The notes under the pieces are model-generated. The model was not told where the DNA came from. It worked only from the letters and a program-made list of their open reading frames with translations, and did no database searches. A stretch of 64,000 bases of DNA from Ophioderma brevispina (taxonomy: Eukaryota > Echinodermata > Ophiuroidea > Amphilepidida > Ophiodermatidae). Both the position numbers and the translations under genes were made by a program. Positions 11,640 to 22,667 of the stretch are shown in pieces; positions within the stretch are counted from its first letter, which is position 1; each line of letters starts with the position of its first letter. The stretch lies in contig JAMKCH010010187.1 of the NCBI GenBank assembly GCA_023653785.1, forward strand, positions 16,770 through 80,769, read 5' to 3'.

Positions 11640-12030
11640 ACTGTCTAGCGCCGCAGGCCAAGCAATTTACTAATCGAATATTTTATCTACTCTAATATTT
11701 TTTTTATATATACTCGGTTGCGTCGCAGACCGATAGCCCCTAAAGAGGGCCAGGGCTTGAAGAGGAGGGAATTATGGTTAAAAGTTTGTAACAAGGTTGC
11801 GGCCGCAGGCTATAAAGTCGCTTAGCTTAACGTTTTCGCCGCAGGCCTATAAAATCGCTTAGCCAACTCGCTTGCACCGCAGGCCTATAAAGAACTCTTA
11901 GCCAACTTGTTTTGCGCCGCGGCCTATAAAGATCGCTTAAGCCAACTGTTTTTTTTGCGCCGCAGGCCTATAAAATCGCTTAGCCAACTAGATTAGCGCC
12001 GCAGGCCTATAAGATCGCTTAGCCAACTAA
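11640..12030 (+). repeat. Tandem array, GCCGCAGGCCTATAAA units
   Basis: About six units of roughly 40-46 bp lie between 11800 and 12030. Each contains GCCGCAGGCCTATAAA and CGCTTAGCCAACT, joined by a variable T-rich linker. Two degenerate relatives (GCGCCGCAGGCCAAGC and GCGTCGCAGACCGATAG) precede them at 11648-11745. Confidence 0.85.
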
Positions 12031-12039
12031 TAATTCTCT

Positions 12040-12480
12040 TTTCTACTTTTTACGGAATAAACCATCAATACTATATTACGGTTAGTCCGTTATAGATGAC
12101 CTGAATGATGAGTAATCCTCGTTTTTGGCTGTTTAACGGAATAAACCTCAATATAATTTTACGGTTTATTCCGTTATAGATGACTTTAAAATGTGAGTAA
12201 TCCTCGTTTTTGGCTGTTTTAACGGAATAAACCTCATACTAGATTAGTTTATTCCGTTATAGATGCCTTGAAAATATGAATATCCTCTTTTCTACTCTCT
12301 ATAACGGAATAAATCTCAATACTAGATTCTGTTTATTCCGTTAATAGATGACCTTCAAATTTTTAGAAATGTGGAGGACCTCTTTTCAGAGTCCTCACTT
12401 TTTTTCAATTTTTTCTACTCTCCTTACTCAATAAATCTCAATACTAGATTACGATTTAGTCCGTAAGTTGACCTTGAAAA
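12040..12480 (+). repeat. Tandem array whose units each contain an inverted repeat
   Basis: About five units of roughly 85 bp start near 12051, 12136, 12222, 12302 and 12425. Within most units AACGGAATAAACC is followed about 20-25 bases later by its complement GGTTTATTCCGTT, then ATAGATGACCTT and a GTAATCCTCGTTTT-like spacer. Each unit could therefore fold into a hairpin. Confidence 0.85.
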
Positions 12481-12682
12481 TGTGAGGACATTTTAAAAAA
12501 ATCGATATAGGAGTTTCTAATTGTAAAGAGATATTATCTAAAAAGTGGAAAAAATGTGATGCTCGAAAAAGGTCCTCATTTCAAAATGTCCTCTTATAGA
12601 TAGAAATTTCTCTAAAAATGTCTCTAAATAGATAGGTTCTTACTACATACATACATCATACATCATACATACATACAGCATA
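12481..12682. repeat. GAGGACATTTT inverted pair and ATAC microsatellite
   Basis: GAGGACATTTT near 12482 and AAAATGTCCTC near 12585 form an inverted pair about 100 bp apart. An (ATAC)n/(ATCAT)n microsatellite follows at about 12640-12682. Confidence 0.6.
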
Positions 12683-12957
12683 CAAATGCTTTGTAGAGCG
12701 CCATTTCATAAAGATCACAGCGCTAGAGTGACTCAATGCGTTCATTATATGGGGTTAAGCCATTGCAATGAAATTTGGGTTTTATACCCGCGGCAGTAAT
12801 GAAAGTATGACATTTTTATCAAAAACATCCTTTTGGTGATCCATGATGTGAAATTCCATATCTTTTTACGTCCACAGAAATACAGTGGAGTACAAAACAA
12901 CCTTATTAGATTTTAGATTTTAGAGGGGATGCAAGAAATATTTTTAGAGCCAAGAAA

Positions 12958-13115
12958 ACCATGGATTTTTCTCTCTTTTTTATCAAGAACTGTTTTTTTC
13001 GGCAGTCAGAAATAAATGCAAGGTTACAGAACTACTTTAACAAAACGTTCAAACAATTGGTAATAATTTTCTTACTTTCGTATTTAGAACTAGTGGCCTT
13101 ACTGTTTTTCAATCG
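12958..13115 (+). repeat. Module A, copy 1
   Basis: Direct repeat of 15106-15255. The copies share the CTCTCTTTTTTATCAAG, CAGTCAGAAATAAATGCA and ATTTTCTTACTTTCGTATTT segments. Confidence 0.8.
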
Positions 13116-13249
13116 CTTTTTTTTCCTTAGCTTTGGTTTTTTTTCTCCTCTCCTCTCCTGTCCCTGCCCTCTCCTCCCCTCCACACCCCCTCTCTCCTGT
13201 TTTACCATTCCATGCTTCAATCCATATATGCAGGATTCCACCCCAGTAA

Positions 13250-13745
13250 TTAACATGAGAAACAGTAAGTCAAGCCCCCACTGCGTTAGTTGTTTTGTTT
13301 TTTTTGGGTACCCTCGCCTAAGTATACCCTAAAAACCGAGAGAAATGGCGTGATCTGGGTTGAAATCATTTGTTCTATTAATATTAAGTATAAAATAGTA
13401 GGAATATCAAAAACGGGTTGGTTATTGATATGTTATTTTGATATCCGACAAACCAATTTTACACGTATTCTTACAGACACACCTGACCTGAAAAAGTGCA
13501 TAGTTTACCTCCAGGGTCCACGGTGCAGGCAGTCTTCATGGTCCGTATCTGAAATTTTGGGGAGAACTACCCTAATTTCATGATTGATTGGTATTGGAGA
13601 TATGATTGATCTTCAGGGCAGAATGTTAGCTTTAAGGTCCTGAGATGTTTCCATTGAGGAGAAAATGACGTTTTCATCTCGTCCATTTTTACATAACGAA
13701 TGAGACCAGGAATTAGTGGGTGAAACCTATAGAGCTGTGTTATAG
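13250..13745 (+). repeat. Module B, copy 1
   Basis: Direct repeat of 14576-15043. The copies share ACCCTCGCCTAA, GAGAGAAATGGCG and ATTAATATTAAGTATAAAAT, then CAGAATGTTAGCTTTAAGGT. A consensus-like GTAAGT follows at about 13784, but no coding exon is supported there. Confidence 0.8.
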
Positions 13746-14575
13746 GAGACTCGCGAAAAGTTTGGACCGCCACCTGACCTCGGTAAGTCAATTTGATCTG
13801 TCAAGCTTGTTTTCAAAACACTGGGGATACAAAAGCATCCCCCTGGCCTTAGGTTGTCTATACAGACTGGGGGGGGACAGCGCAGGAGAACTGGTCGAAA
13901 GCCAACCAAGGTAAAGTGTGAATGGAGCTTTAAAACACTCTAGGCTGGCTGAATTTGTGAGCGAATTAAAAATGACCGAATGACCGAGTCTAAGGTTGCA
14001 AATTTTTCACAGTCTGGCTTGCGCAATGTTTTATCCGATTAATAGCCCACAAATATATGGAAAAAAAGATAGGCCATGACAACATTTTTGATGTACAGCC
14101 GGATTTTTACCAATGATGGCAGCTCTTATTTTAATCCATAAAGTGAGCTATTTTTTGGTACATGTTAACTTGAAAGTGTTTTGTCACTATAAAAGACTTT
14201 GGTGTGACAGGCTTACAAGCAACCCCCCCCCCCGAGTAACCCCCCCCCGAGTCAAACCCCCTCCCCCGTAAGCCCATCCTTTCACTTGTCAAAGGCCAGG
14301 TGCTATCAGGAGCAAGGTGTAAAGTTTATTTTATTTTCTGATATATGCTTTAAAGCACTGGAAAACAGAAATAGTGTTTTTGGTGAGCCCTACCTAAGAA
14401 ATCTTTCTTCAGTAGAAAGCAGAATATGGATATTTTATGACAACACTATTTTGTTGCTCACTTATTAAAAAGAAGAAATTATGCTCATGAATGATCACAA
14501 CATGTGAGGGAGTTCAAATAGCAAGAAATGCATTAATGTTACAAATCGAGTGTCATAGGATTCACAACCAGTACA
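13746..14575. other. No gene seen; includes C-run cluster
   Basis: Non-repeated DNA between the two module B copies. Positions 14219-14270 are a cluster of C-runs with a GGCTTAC/GTAAGCC pair at the borders, possibly a tiny MITE. Confidence 0.35.
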
Positions 14576-15043
14576 TACCAGGAGAAACAGTAAAGATCTA
14601 GCCCCTGCAGTTACTTTTTTTTTTGGGTGACCCTCGCCTAATTATAAATAATAACCCTAAACCTGAGAGAAATGGCGAGATCTGGGTTGCAACTCAGGTT
14701 GCTATTAATATTAAGTATAAAATCTGTACGAATATCAAAAAAAGGTTGTCATTGATATGTTATTATTCTGATCCGACAAACATTTTAACTGTATCTTGAC
14801 GAACACCTGACTGAAAAGGTGCTGTGACCTCCAGGAACCACGGTGCATGCTAGTCCTCACGTTCCAGTAGCTCGAAAATTTGGGGATAACTACCCTAATT
14901 TCATGATTGATTGGGTAGGAGATATGATGATCTTCAAGCAGAATGTTAGCTTTAAGGTCTGAGATGTTCCATTGAGGAAAAAATGGCTTTTCATCTCGTC
15001 CATTTTGTACAGGAACGAATGGGACCCGGATTTAGTGGTGTGA
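14576..15043 (+). repeat. Module B, copy 2
   Basis: Second copy of the 13250-13745 module, with many short indels relative to copy 1. It is followed about 60 bp later by module A copy 2. Confidence 0.8.
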
Positions 15044-15105
15044 AACCTGCAAGAAAATCTTGTTTTCAATGCAAAACATATTCATATAAACCATGCCAGG
15101 GAAAA

Positions 15106-15255
15106 CCATGGGAGTTTCTCTCTTTTTTATCAAGTTCTCTTTTTCCGCAGTCAGAAATAAATGCAGGTTACAGAACTAGTTATACAAACTTTCAATACAA
15201 TTTGGTAATGATTTTCTTACTTTCGTATTTAGAATTATTGGTGTTATTGTTTTTC
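15106..15255 (+). repeat. Module A, copy 2
   Basis: Second copy of 12958-13115. The order here is B then A, opposite to the A then B order at 12.96-13.75 kb. The pattern suggests an A-B array that lost an internal A, or duplicated borders. Confidence 0.8.
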
Positions 15256-15721
15256 GTTGATAAATGGCTATTGATTGTTAGATGCAAATGCAAATAATGC
15301 ATTTTATGAGAATTTGAAGGGTTTTCTACCTTAAGACCAGTATGAAAGTATAGCCATTTTAGCAGAAAATTGTCTGTTGTGATGTCCGTCGAATGTGAGA
15401 TCTGTCGCATTCGATAACTTTTTATGTACTGGATACATTTTAACGACAACCAAAATGAATTTAAATATGCGATCTTTTGTATTTTGCAAAGACCATAATT
15501 CCCCATAATTGTGGGTTGTATAATTAGAGTAAACGTATAGCGACCAAATTATGTTTTACCTTTTTTAGCATATCGTTTAGTGGTTTCATTATCATGGAAC
15601 GATTATTCATAGTCCCCTCATCGAGATGTCAAATGGATCTCATGGTATTTGCATGTTATTTCATTAGTTCTTTTGATATAGGGTTATCAATACTCTCATC
15701 TCGTAATATATTCTCTAGTTA

Positions 15722-16160
15722 TTCCGAAAGGTTTTTATCCTAAGGGTCGTTAGTCCGAATTTAGAATGAGGGAAATTGATCCGAAGGGGCGTTAGTCCGA
15801 AAATTCGGACAAACGACCCTTCGGAACAATAATCTTCATTTCTTTTTCGGACAAACGACCCTTCGGATTAAAAATTCTTCGGAACATAACTCCTTCGGAA
15901 CAAAAACCCCTTAAAAATGCGTTTCGGACAAACGCCCCTTCGGAGTAAAAATCTTTCGGAGAAAAGACACATTACTTATTTTCGGATCAATGGCCCTTCG
16001 GACAAAATGCTCCTTCGGACAAATTGCCCTTCGGAGAAACGACCATTCGGAGAAACGACCCTTCGGGATTAAACACCTTCGGAATATATTACCTTCGGAT
16101 CAAATGCTCCTTCGGACCAAAAACCTTTCGGATCAAAAACCCTTCGGAATATAGTCCTGC
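15722..16160. repeat. TTCGGAC/AACGACCC tandem array with internal inversion
   Basis: The array has roughly 20-bp units of the type CTTCGGACAAACGACC, with variants AACAAAAA, GATTAAAA and ATCAAATG. Up to about 15805 the units run in the opposite orientation (CGAAGGGGCGTTAGTCCGAA). The switch point is the palindrome GTCCGAAAATTCGGAC. The 60-codon ORF inside (16024-16206) is a by-product of the array. Confidence 0.85.
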
Positions 16161-17145
16161 ACCCATATATTTCAGGCATCAACCATACTCATGCATCAAC
16201 CTTTAATTTTGATACATCCAAAGACCACTATTTCTTGCAGTCCCTGTCACCGAATGCCCCTGGGTTTGGAAATGGCAGCCTTACACCCATATCCATTTCA
16301 TAGGAGAGTGCCCCTCCCCACCCCGGCACTTTTACACTGTACTTTGGCCAATTTGCCCCAATTTCCAAGAAATAAGCCTGTCCCCCTGTTCATCACTCAT
16401 TCACAAAATATCTCGTGAAAGTGTTAGTATTTCATTTTTGTTTAATTTATACAGTCTGAGACAACAGGATTTCCATAGTATACAAATTCCTTTTTATGAT
16501 TGTTCAGCAATGTGGAACATTGTGTGTAGTTTATCAATTAAATAGATCCTAAATATTTTAAAAAGAGCCCATTGCACAGAGATTACAAAATTCAAACATA
16601 CAGGAAAGAGCTTTTAAATCAACGCTTGTGTTATCTGGGCAGAACACATAGGTACTCTCAAGACAATGGGTCAGATCATCCAGTACGTGTCAATGAACTG
16701 AGAACTTATCCACTGTGATGGCTGGTCTGTCATCCAAACAAACGTTCTGTTTCTAGCTGCTTAGGAAATGTAAATTAATTTCCTAGTAGGCATATATCAT
16801 GTAATTAATTCTTAAAATAATTGGAACCAGAGGACTTTGTACTGCAACATGAGACAACCACCCAACTCTGTACATGACTGTGATATTCTGTCAATCATTT
16901 GCTTGCTGATTATGTTAGGGTAACTTGCAATAGTATGACTTTATCCACTTCGATTTTATACCATCTTCGATGGAAAAACATTTCAATTTTATTCTGTCCA
17001 AAGCAAATGACGCATGTGTGTGCGTAACTTAAAAAGTAGAAATTTGGATTTTTGATGTGCATTTCAAGACGGAAATATATTTTTTGTTTCAATTTTTAGT
17101 AATTAAGAATGGGTATTTTGACCACCATTTTCCAGGGTGGGCTTA

Positions 17146-17718
17146 TTTAAAGGGACATAATGGCATAAATAATTTACATAATGAAAAGGACCCTTACTGA
17201 AATCACTTCCATGAGTTTGAAAACAATTTGGATGTTACATTCTGTAAAAACAGTAAACACAGGAAGAGTTCCAGGGGGAGGTGGCAATTTGTGGCAATTT
17301 CTGGAACGGAAAAGCAAGGTGTTCACATCCCTGACAGAGTTTACGGTGTATCTAGCATGTTTTAGGACACAATTCAAAAACATTCAGACCGGGATTCAGG
17401 CATTGTACTTTAGGCCTGTAGTAAGATATTGATCTGGCAAGTGAAAGATGGATTAGACGGGATTAGCACATATGCAATGGCAATGGTCTGTGAGCTGATG
17501 ACAACATGCTTTTCAAGTTTGGTAAATGCTGGCAGTAATGTCAGGATCCTTGTTCCAGAAATTGCCACAACTGCCACCTCCCCCCTGGAACTCTTCCTGT
17601 TTTTACTGTTTTTACAGAATGTAAACATCCAAATTGTTTTCAAGCTCGTGGAAGTGATTTCAGTAAGGGTCCTTTTCATTATGTCATTTATTTTCATGCC
17701 ATTATATCTCTTTAAAAG
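17146..17718. mobile_element. Fold-back element with long, very similar arms
   Basis: Left arm 17146-17315 and right arm 17545-17718 are inverted copies with few differences. Both carry ATAATGGCAT, ATAATGAAAAGGACCC, ACTGAAATCACTTCCA and GGAAGAGTTCCAGGGGG. The outer ends are TTTAAAG-like on both sides. The loop is about 230 bp. The ORFs on both strands are mirror images from the arms, and no transposase is seen. Confidence 0.85.
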
Positions 17719-18385
17719 AATGTGGTTTATGCAGTATACAAATTATTTAAATCTATAAGATTTAATTTTAAATCTAAAACTGGATTGGTTCCTAATCACA
17801 ATATCTTTTGGGATTTATTTTAATCCCTGTAATTTAGAGTGTAGGTCCTAGTCCTGAACAAGCACTTACCCCTTACACCACAAGTACACTCAACTATAAA
17901 ACCAAAAGCCATAACTCAACGCCTTTTAACATTTAATCTTCCATAAAATCGTACATGTAAGTTACATAGCTAGTTATTTCATGAAGCTAACTTAATTTAA
18001 TTAGAAGTTGCATTTATTTATTGATTAATGGGTAATAATAAGCAGACCACCCAATTTCTGCAAATAATGGTAGCGAGATGACATTTTCGAAATCAGACTG
18101 TTTCTGCTAATATGCTTTCATAGGAGACACTTTAACATGTGCTTTAGGTAATTGTTATTTTATGGTTTCTTGCATAACACAATGGGAGACAGAGATTAGG
18201 CGAAATATTATTTACAGTCAATTAGCTGTCCCAAACCCATTAACGTTAATCCTCCAGACACGCCGTTTCCTTCATATTGAGGCCAAACAAACAGCGCCAC
18301 AGTTATATCCAGTACTGTCTATCCCATGGCAGTTTGATAATGCTTATTGATATGATCATCTGTTTGTTTTTACTCTTGTTTTTAG

Positions 18386-18566
18386 ATGGAATATCCTGAG
18401 TCCAACTGTCAGGGGCGTGATAAAACATCCTGTATTGTCTAAAGCATTCCCTGAAACGGGGCTAGCCTTTATTGACCATTATATGACCATATACCAGCCG
18501 TACGCTATCCCCGGGATCGACGCTATCAAAATTATACGAAATATTAAATTGCTAAAAGTTATCTAA
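18386..18566 (+). CDS. Candidate terminal exon of an unrecognised gene
   Basis: A strong splice acceptor (pyrimidine-rich tract ending TTGTTTTTAG at 18385) is followed by an open frame of about 60 codons to a TAA at 18564. It begins WNILSPTVRGVIKHPVLSKA and continues with PETGLAFIDHYMTIYQPYAI before KLLKVI and the stop. The frame is entered one base into a codon, as expected for an internal splice phase. I do not recognise the protein family. Codon use and the presence of a near-identical second frame at 18922-19081 favour real coding sequence. ATTAAA variant poly(A) signals occur downstream (about 18616 and 18638). No convincing upstream exon was identified, so the rest of the gene may lie outside or be unrecognised. 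Confidence 0.45.
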
Positions 18567-18711
18567 AGTGAAAAGACCAAAATTGAAGGAATTGTTGAAA
18601 ATAAGTATTTTCAGATTAAATTGTTGTGATTATCATTAAAGGTGTATTTCGTGATCCTAACTCCTTCACTATTGATATAATTTCTGTCCATTTACGGACA
18701 GACGTTACAAA
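18407..18711 (+). repeat. Exon plus 3' flank duplication, copy 1
   Basis: About 305 bp that is almost identical to 18922-19227. It covers most of the candidate terminal exon and about 145 bp of downstream DNA, ending at CGGACAGACGTTACAAAA. Confidence 0.95.
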
Positions 18712-18921
18712 AGGACATCGCCGGATAAGGAATGGAGGACGCCCTCTGTAGTTTTCATGAAAGCAGATGAACTTGAAACATTCCGCATTTTAAAGGGACA
18801 TGTCCAAAGTTTAACTTTTGCCAGTTTTAAAAAAATCCCACTTTACATAAATTCCCTAAAAGACGGTTTTATGTAAAATTATAATACAGGCTTCAATGGG
18901 TAAAAAAAAAAAAAAAAAAAA

Positions 18922-19081
18922 TGTCAGGGGCGTGATAAAACATCCTGTATTGTCTAAAGCATTCCCTGAAACGGGGCTAGCCTTTATTGACCATTATATG
19001 ACCATATACCAGCCGTACGCTATCCCCGGGATCGACGCTATCAAAATGATACGAAATATTAAATTACTAAAAGTTATCTAA
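18922..19081 (+). pseudogene. Second copy of the terminal exon, lacking its acceptor
   Basis: The open frame from VRGVIKHPV to KLLKVI and stop is repeated with very few changes: one Ile to Met codon (ATT to ATG), one silent Leu change and one change in the flank (GACGTT to GATGTT). The duplication begins inside the exon, so the splice acceptor is not copied. A run of about 20 A (18902-18921) sits directly upstream. It may be a partial duplicate that cannot be spliced, or an assembly artefact. Confidence 0.55.
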
Positions 19082-19227
19082 AGTGAAAAGACCAAAATTG
19101 AAGGAATTGTTGAAAATAAGTATTTTCAGATTAAATTGTTGTGATTATCATTAAAGGTGTATTTCGTGATCCTAACTCCTTCACTATTGATATAATTTCT
19201 GTCCATTTACGGACAGATGTTACAAAA

Positions 19228-21653
19228 TTAAGAAGTTTATCCATCCAAAGTAGAACGAATCTGCACGTGAAGGAACCCTTATTCTAAGAGACAATGGCAC
19301 ATTTGGAAGGTGCGCCCTCAAAAATGTTAAAAATCGATATTTTGGCATGGTTATAAAGCTTTTATACATTAGTTCTCATCTGAAATGATTAAGCCCAAAT
19401 GAGCGTCCTTATGGATAAACAGAATGATTTTATAATAAAATCACTCGGGAGTAATTGTATTCAGTAGCGTGCGGATCGTGGTGTTAAACGCAAAAAAAAC
19501 ACGTTGCAGTTGATTCCCATGGCACTCACCCTGTTTGATTGGTCAGCGACCGTTGTGGCTTTAAACAAATGAGTGTGGGTCTGCGATATTCATTCATATT
19601 CAAATAAACAAATTTTGTTAATTTAAGTTACGGCAGTCGCACAAATTTAGCTAAAATCATCCGAAAACCACTGAATGCCTTAAGCCTCATATAAAATAAC
19701 ATGTAAAACGAAATAGATAATTAGAACATTGCATGTATACATGTAGTGATTAAAAATATGTTACAACTGGAAAACCAGTTAAAGGTTGCACATACCTGCT
19801 AAACCATTTATGAGAATACGGGCGGAAAAATCGAAACCCTTGATGGCGTACACCAGCTGTTCTTAGCCTGAAATATAAGACATATCCAGAGCTTTAATGA
19901 ATCCCACTGGTTTAGGGTTACACGGACACTTCCTGTCCACACACTATGTCCGCCTATCAATGCTTGCTTTTGGTTGAGTTGTTTTTCATTTTCTTTTATT
20001 TTTACTTTCGTTTTTGTTTTATCTGCTAACAGGCACATAATGTTCTATCTTCCGTGGTCAAACTGATAAGAATCCCGTGTTTATTATTTTTTGTTCTTAA
20101 AAGAAATACCATGTACCTGGTACTTAACATCACATATATGGTTCTATTTTTTCAACATTATTTCCTTCTGCCTTCTGCCTGAATCTGAGTGAGGCTGAGA
20201 CACCCAGACGGTTTGGAATTGAAATTCCCAATCTTACATGTATTCTATCGGCAATTGTGTGATATTATAAAGTTATAAATTATGTTTTATCACAAGAAGC
20301 AACACTTTATACCTATTTATCGTCATTAAATATTTCAATAAAGAATGATCTTCGCACGTATGTTTCGCCCTGCGCCCCTGTGTAGTGCTCTCCCAAACCT
20401 CGATACTCTGCGATGCAGCGCATCGGCAAGGTTAGATGGTCCTCCCTTATTCCTCTTGCTAGAACCGCCCAAATATATGAAGAACGTGTAAGGTAGCAGA
20501 CAGAACAAGGAAATACACCAGCAGGGGGTTTAGTCCAGAGTGCCTCAGATAATTGGCCATAACTCCAGAACCAAACCACCAAATTACAGCATTCAAAAAT
20601 CTCATAAAAGCTGGAACATTCCTAAAAAGAATCAGTTAACGTCCAGTTTAGATGAACTTTAAGTTTTTTGGCCATAATCTTTGATTGTATAGTTTTAGGG
20701 GACCAGTCTGTACCTGCCTTTCTTTATAAAGCATTCTTTAAAGAATGTTTTAAAATTGGCTATTGTATAACATATGGATTCGAATAACCAGCTGAAACAT
20801 GGTTTTCCCGAAATATTACGCATGCCGCTTAACCATGTTGCTAATTGGCTAACAAAAATCACATGCGGCGGTCCTATTGTGACGCAATCAATGTATATAG
20901 GACACATTAGTTATTGTACCATACCCTGGACTTAACTGCCGCTTGGTGAACAGGTTTATTTACTCAGCGCCAACCCACTCTTTTCATTCTCTATGGAACC
21001 GATTTCTGGAGTATTCATTGATCTCTTTGCACAAAAAAGACGTTATCGTACCCGAGTCGTATTTTATTATTTATCATTTAACTGATTGCATTTTTTAAAT
21101 AGACTCGGTCATTCGTCTTCGATTTCACCACGGGTTTGATTTCTTTTCTACGTCAAGGAACAAAACACCCGCTTCGTCATATTTTCCTAATTTTAGTTGT
21201 TTACCGAAGCACAAGTGACACACACAAACTCCCTGCCAAAGTAAATGGGTTCTGGAGAAAGTATGTCACCACTATGGTATCACTGCAAAAAGGACTCATC
21301 ATTCATTTTTCTCTTTCTAATGGTCGCTGTTTGCAGAGATTTAAACGGACATCTGATACTAATTGTAGTGAATTTTTAAACAAAGGGACAATTTTTCTTA
21401 AATGTTGAAAAATTGTTATACGGGTTAGTTATCCTTGTGTGATCATATTTGTTAATGTCTATATTCGACACACTTCCTGGCCGGCGTATCGGATTTTAGC
21501 TGAATTTCCATTAAACGTGCAACGGGGGATTTCAAGACACCCATACATTGAGTCATATGTAGTGATTTCGTAAAGATTAGGCACTCAATATATTTCTGTT
21601 GATGGTGAGAAGGTGCGGGGAATAAAGTTAGACAATCAGCCAAAACAACGGCC
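19228..21653. other. No gene seen; AT-rich DNA
   Basis: I found only short ORFs without motif support, no tRNA-like boxes and no internal repeat of note. Confidence 0.35.
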
Positions 21654-21657
21654 TTAA

Positions 21658-22259
21658 CCCTCGTCTTACCAATCTTTTTTGTAACACGGGTTACCAAGGG
21701 GGGGGGGGGGGTGTGGTTACCACCACCACCCTCGGGTGTTAACACCCGATGCGTATGATTTTCTATCAATGGATAGCTATGGTCCTCCTCTTTCCATTGA
21801 TACCATACTAAGTACCAACATACTAAGTATGGCGTCACAATGACGTCATCAACTCCGTGGCCTTTTGCCATATATAAAATAGGTGAAAATCCAATTTTGA
21901 AAATGCTAGGAATATCGTTTTTTTTTTTCATGCGGTTTTCAGCTCTAAATGGTGGCAAGTTACTAGTTTTACATAAAGAGTGTTAGAACCATACTGTGCA
22001 TAATATTTTTAAAAAAATGCCCCATATAATATCCTTGCCGTCCCCCCCCCCCCTCTCTTACCCTTCGACTTTGACGGCACACCCTAACCCCGTGAATGTG
22101 AATGTGCTACCTTCACATTTGTTCCGTAAAACGACCAGAAAGGATGAGAGAATGATTACCTAAAGCTTTTTACGAAAGCTTTTGGCATTTTAGCACACCG
22201 GAGCAAAGTTCACTAGTGGTGGTAACCCCCCCCCCCCCCCCCCCCCGGTAAGACGAGGG
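21658..22259. mobile_element. piggyBac-type MITE with TTAA target site
   Basis: TTAA at 21654-21657 and again at 22260-22263 flank ends CCCTCGTCTTACC and GGTAAGACGAGGG, which are exact inverted repeats of 13 bp. A CCC start, GGG end and TTAA duplication are the hallmarks of the piggyBac superfamily. The interior holds long G and C runs next to the ends, a TGACGTCA site (about 21841) and no transposase. It shares interior sequence with 27399-28197 (GATAGCTATGGTC..CTCTTTCCATTGATACC). Confidence 0.85.
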
Positions 22260-22667
22260 TTAACGTAATTCGCGTTGTTACGGTAATGTGTGAGAAATTG
22301 AATTTTAAATCCCTATGAACCGTCTTGACTACTTCTTAGGTGTTAAATACTTAAATTGAGAGTCAAAATATATTCAGGAGTTTTGATGGTGGGAAGTCAA
22401 TTAACACCCACATCAACAAACACACAAACACTTGACTTCGAGGTTGGCTCAGAAACTTTCTTTACTCGTTTACATCGACACGAGTCAATGAATTCACCTA
22501 ACATCTACCAACTCAACTTGCCAGTGCGGTAGAAACTGGAAATCATCGATTCTTCTGGTAGTGAGCCAAAGTTGATGAAAGGCTCTTTTTTTCTTTAATA
22601 GAATGTCAACAGCGAACCCCAGTATTTATAATTTTGTATTAACTAAAAATGTAACGACAACTGTGAA

